NCBI RefSeq assembly: GCF_006439355.1
Contig: NZ_VFTG01000014.1
Coordinates: 1-64,000 of the forward strand
DNA: 64,000 nucleotides
Origin: Mesorhizobium sp. B4-1-3
Lineage (GTDB): Bacteria > Pseudomonadota > Alphaproteobacteria > Rhizobiales > Rhizobiaceae
Direction: 5' to 3'
Under the pieces are notes generated by a model, which saw only the letters and a program-made list of their open reading frames with translations, did not search any database and was not told the DNA's origin. Below, one piece after another: positions 61,053-64,000 of this stretch (the first letter of the stretch is position 1; every line of letters begins with the position of its first letter). The translations under genes and the position numbers were made by a program.

Positions 61053-62198
61053 TCAGCCCCGCTTCGAGCGGTGGCCGCCGCCGCGATCGGCCGGCAATGG
61101 CGGCGCGGGTTCGGTGGCGTGGCCCTTGTAAAGCGGTGATTCGAGATAGCGGCCGATCGCGAAGCGGACCAGCACGGCAATCGCCGCCGAGGCCGGCACG
61201 GCAATCAAGAGGCCGACGAAGCCGAACAGCGCGCCGAAAGCAAACAGCGCGAACATCAGCCAGACCGGATGCAGGCCGACGCTCTTTCCGACCAGCCGCG
61301 GCTGCAGGATGTTGCCCTCGATGAACTGGCCGACGAAGAACACACAGGCAACCGCAACCACCATGGTCCAGTCCGGCCAGAACTGGACGAAAGCGACGCC
61401 GACGGCGAGCACCAGCCCGGTCAAGGAACCCACATAGGGGATGAAGGAGATCAGGCCGGCGAAGAAGCCGATGAGGATGGCGAAGTTCAAGCCGGTCAGC
61501 GTCAAGCCCGTGGCGTACATGGCGCCGAGCACAAGGCAGAGCGTGCCCTGTCCACGCACGAAGCCCGCGGTGGCGGTGTTGATGTCGCGGGCAAGCGCGC
61601 GCACCGTCTCGACATGGTCGCGCGGCACCCAGCCGTCGACCTCGGCCACCATCCGGTCCCAGTCGAGCAGCATGTAGAAGGCAACGACCGGGGTGACGAC
61701 GAACAGGCTGACCACCGAGACCAGCGCCACGCCCGAGCTCCAGATCGAGGTGAAGACGGTGGTGAGCAGGCTGAAGCCGGAGGTCAAGAGCGAGTTCAGC
61801 CCGTCGCGCAGGCCGGCGGCGTTGACGCCGAAACGCTGTTCCAGCCATTTCGGGTCGAAGCTGGTGATCAGCGACTGCAGGCGCGTGAGATATTCCGGCA
61901 GCTTGCGGGCGAAATCGGCCATCTGCGTGGCCAGCACCGGCACCAGGATGACGAAGGCCAGCACCACGACGACGATGAAAGCGATCAGGATCACCACCGT
62001 CGCCATCAGGCGTGAGAGGCCGAGCCGCTGCAGCCAGTCGGCGACGGGGTCGAGAAAATAGGCGAGCACCATGCCGGCCACGAACGGCAGGAGGATACCC
62101 GAGAAGACATAGAGGAACAGCGCAAGCAGGACGGCCGTCGCCAGCCAGAAGAAGACCTGGCGACGAAGCCCACCGGAGCTGTCGGCGGCGGCGATCAC
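61053..62198 (-). CDS. AI-2E family transporter (PerM-like)
   Basis: This 381-aa membrane protein with about seven helices begins with VFFWLATAVLLALFLYVFSG, and has the family's middle FDPKWLEQRFGV region and a C-terminal LISFIPYVGSLTGLVLAVG and GQFIEGNILQPRLVG. I chose the GTG at 62198, 13 bases after the pgsA-like stop. An ATG at 62315 lies inside that gene, and the extra 39 residues are its out-of-frame translation, rich in Pro, Arg and Thr. It exports or imports a small molecule not known here. Confidence 0.85.
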   Translation of the reverse strand: MIAAADSSGGLRRQVFFWLATAVLLALFLYVFSGILLPFVAGMVLAYFLDPVADWLQRLGLSRLMATVVILIAFIVVVVLAFVILVPVLATQMADFARKLPEYLTRLQSLITSFDPKWLEQRFGVNAAGLRDGLNSLLTSGFSLLTTVFTSIWSSGVALVSVVSLFVVTPVVAFYMLLDWDRMVAEVDGWVPRDHVETVRALARDINTATAGFVRGQGTLCLVLGAMYATGLTLTGLNFAILIGFFAGLISFIPYVGSLTGLVLAVGVAFVQFWPDWTMVVAVACVFFVGQFIEGNILQPRLVGKSVGLHPVWLMFALFAFGALFGFVGLLIAVPASAAIAVLVRFAIGRYLESPLYKGHATEPAPPLPADRGGGHRSKRG

Positions 62199-62211
62199 CG
62201 CGCCATCGCTC

Positions 62212-62844
62212 TCAGGCGTCCGCGCTGGGGCCGCCCGACTTGCCGATGCCCGACTTGATGTCGCCGGAATTGGTGTTGTCGTTCTGGGAGTTGCTCGTCC
62301 TGGAGCCTTCGCCATAGCCGCTCATATGCCTTAGCCAAGCCACGAGATAGGCCGCGGCCGAAGCCACGGTCAAGACCCCGGTCAGCAATATGAGCGCAGT
62401 CCGCAGCGGGCCGAGATGCACGGAAAAGGCAAGTTCGCCCAGCACAAGCGCCGCCAGCACGATCTGCGCGGCGGTGTTGGCCTTCGACACCAAGAGAGGC
62501 TTCACCTCGACCGGATGGTTCATCACGCTGGACAGGAGCACGGCGCAGACGATCAACCCATCGCGCGAGACCACGGTCACCACCAGCCAGAGCGGCAGCT
62601 CGCCGGCAAAGCCCATGACGACGAAGACGGAGACCAGGAGGAGCTTGTCGGCGACCGGATCGAGGTAGGCGCCGAGGCGGGACGACTGGTTCCAGCGGCG
62701 CGCGATAAAGCCGTCGACGCCGTCGGAAATGCCGGCGACGAGGAAACCGGCGAAGGCCCAACCCCAAAGCGACTGCAGCATGGCCAGCACGACGGCAGGC
62801 ACGAGCAGCAGCCGCATGATCGTGATCATGTTGGGAAGGGTCAC
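62212..62844 (-). CDS. CDP-alcohol phosphatidyltransferase (PgsA-like)
   Basis: This 210-aa membrane enzyme has four to five helices and the family motif DGVDGFIARRWNQSSRLGAYLDPVADK (Asp-Gly-x2-Ala-Arg-x8-Gly-x3-Asp-x3-Asp). It makes phosphatidylglycerol phosphate or a related lipid from CDP-diacylglycerol. The GTG start at 62844 gives VTLPNMITIMRLLL, the usual N-terminus. The ribosome site is weak. It leads a unit with the AI-2E and Hda genes and is divergent from purM. Confidence 0.85.
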   Translation of the reverse strand: MTLPNMITIMRLLLVPAVVLAMLQSLWGWAFAGFLVAGISDGVDGFIARRWNQSSRLGAYLDPVADKLLLVSVFVVMGFAGELPLWLVVTVVSRDGLIVCAVLLSSVMNHPVEVKPLLVSKANTAAQIVLAALVLGELAFSVHLGPLRTALILLTGVLTVASAAAYLVAWLRHMSGYGEGSRTSNSQNDNTNSGDIKSGIGKSGGPSADA

Positions 62845-63004
62845 GTGAGGTCCCGTCGTGTCTTTTGTTGAGAAAAGATGAGGGAGATGGGAGATTGGCG
62901 CAAGTAGCGGGGCAGCTTCGGCGCCTCGCCCACTTTCCACGCTTTTATCGGCGGGAACGGCCGTCATCCTTGCCCCCCGAAACCATTCATGCGAAGAGCC
63001 CGCA

Positions 63005-64000
63005 ATGACAAACAGGGACGAGCCGACGATGAGCAAAGGCGATAAGGCCAAGCGCAGGAACGGGCTCACCTATGCCGAAGCGGGCGTCGATATCGATGCC
63101 GGCAATCTGATGGTCGAGAAGATCAAGCCGCTGGTGCGCGCGACGCGCCGGCCGGGCGCCGACGGCGAGATCGGCGGCTTCGGCGGGCTGTTCGACCTGA
63201 AGGCGGCCGGCTTCACCGATCCGGTGCTGGTCGCCGCCAATGACGGCGTCGGCACCAAGCTCAAGATCGCCATCGATTCCGGCAAGCACGACACGATCGG
63301 CATCGACCTCGTCGCCATGTGCGTCAACGACATCGTCGTGCAGGGCGCGGAGCCGCTCTTCTTCCTCGACTATTTCGCCACCGGCAAGCTCGACCCCGAG
63401 CAGGGCGCTGCGATCGTCGGCGGCATCGCGCAAGGCTGCCGACAGGCCGGCTGCGCGCTGATCGGCGGCGAGACGGCCGAGATGCCCGGCATGTATCACG
63501 ACAAGGACTATGACCTTGCCGGTTTCGCCGTGGGCGCGGCCGAGCGCGGGCAGTTGCTGCCGACCGACGACATCGTCGAGGGCGACGTGCTGCTCGGCCT
63601 TGCCTCGTCCGGGCTGCATTCCAACGGCTTTTCGCTGGTGCGCCGCATCGTTGCCGCGAGCGGCCTCGGCTGGAGCGATCCGGCGCCGTTCAACGAGGAA
63701 CTCAGCCTCGCCGAGGCGCTGCTCGAGCCGACGCGCATCTATGTGAAGTCGATCCTGAAGGCGATCCGCAATACGCATGGCATCAAGGCGCTCGCCCATA
63801 TCACCGGCGGCGGCTTCCCGGAAAACATTCCGCGCGTGCTGCCCAAGGATTTTTCGGCCGAGCTCGACCTCGAGGCGATCGACGTGCCGCCGGTGTTCTC
63901 GTGGCTGGCCAGGACCGGCGGCGTCGCGCCGCAAGAAATGATGCGCACCTTCAACTGCGGCATCGGCATGATCCTCGCCGTCGCCTCGGGCCAGGCGGCG
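63005..64000 (+). CDS. purM: Phosphoribosylformylglycinamidine cyclo-ligase (3' truncated)
   Basis: PurM closes the imidazole ring in purine synthesis (FGAM to AIR, using ATP). About 332 codons are present and the end lies beyond the window. Family segments are intact: LTYAEAGVDIDAGN, GGFGGLFDL, LVAANDGVGTKLKIA, GIDLVAMCVNDIVVQGAEP, LIGGETAEMPGMY and HITGGGFPENIPRVL. The ATG at 63005 is used here; ATG 63029 (MSKGDKAKRR) is possible and has GGGACGAG before it. It is divergent from the pgsA-like gene. Confidence 0.95.
   Translation, partial: MTNRDEPTMSKGDKAKRRNGLTYAEAGVDIDAGNLMVEKIKPLVRATRRPGADGEIGGFGGLFDLKAAGFTDPVLVAANDGVGTKLKIAIDSGKHDTIGIDLVAMCVNDIVVQGAEPLFFLDYFATGKLDPEQGAAIVGGIAQGCRQAGCALIGGETAEMPGMYHDKDYDLAGFAVGAAERGQLLPTDDIVEGDVLLGLASSGLHSNGFSLVRRIVAASGLGWSDPAPFNEELSLAEALLEPTRIYVKSILKAIRNTHGIKALAHITGGGFPENIPRVLPKDFSAELDLEAIDVPPVFSWLARTGGVAPQEMMRTFNCGIGMILAVASGQAA

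Overview
The window is GC-rich, densely coded DNA from an alphaproteobacterium of the Rhizobiales, most like Mesorhizobium. The evidence is the product set (Usg, BA14K-motif, DUF982, NDUFS4-type and DUF2778 proteins, a NolR-like ArsR regulator), a CIRCE element before groESL, a ROSE-type leader before a small heat-shock gene, and copies of intergenic palindromic repeats that resemble those of this group. Bases 1-33 are not genomic: they match the Illumina Nextera transposase adapter with two substitutions, so the first gene is cut by the contig end. purM is cut by the window end.

Layout. 1-9350: truncated FAD-linked oxidase, BA14K-motif membrane protein, lysine 2,3-aminomutase-family radical SAM enzyme, VOC protein divergent from a WYL regulator, acyl-CoA synthetase, an exported protein and a long coiled-coil protein. 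9772-17117: a protein-quality island with two Hsp20 genes behind candidate RNA thermometers, usg and its partner, groES-groEL behind CIRCE, three small ORFs including a DUF982 gene, and htpG. 17180-28980: housekeeping and accessory enzymes (glutamine amidotransferase, ABC-F ATPase with a 7-bp tandem repeat in its leader, 2OG-Fe(II) oxygenase, CMD and OsmC proteins, an exported phosphatase divergent from a MauG-type cytochrome, RibD-C reductase, an NmrA/HxlR divergent pair, small proteins, PAP2).

29019-35270: the most distinctive stretch. A DUF2127 membrane gene and the wreck of a multicopper oxidase precede an intact DUF4396-multicopper oxidase fusion, a 52-aa membrane protein, and a tightly overlapping operon of type III polyketide synthase, methyltransferase and FAD-dependent oxidoreductase. 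That operon has the same layout as phenolic-lipid operons such as srsABC. 35440-41595: a DUF2231 pseudogene, a DUF2778 protein, a UGT-type glycosyltransferase, thuA, and a thuB gene broken by an amber codon at position 13.

41642-50937: a probable catabolic locus with a BKACE enzyme, a DDAH/arginine-deiminase-fold hydrolase, an AbgB-like M20 hydrolase, a divergent LysR, a complete spermidine/putrescine-type ABC importer and an FAH/hydratase-family enzyme. I infer uptake and breakdown of an amidino or N-acylated nitrogen compound. 51519-55737: a NolR-like regulator, several very small genes, two more DUF982 genes, a lower-GC glycosyltransferase 9 gene and an NmrA remnant. 55779-64000: tRNA-Arg(TCT), an NDUFS4-like complex I subunit, an FMN reductase-SnoaL fusion, a flavin monooxygenase, tRNA-Pro(TGG), an LCP-like protein, and the conserved pgsA-like / AI-2E / Hda cluster divergent from purM.

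All calls come from reading the sequence. No database search or folding program was run.
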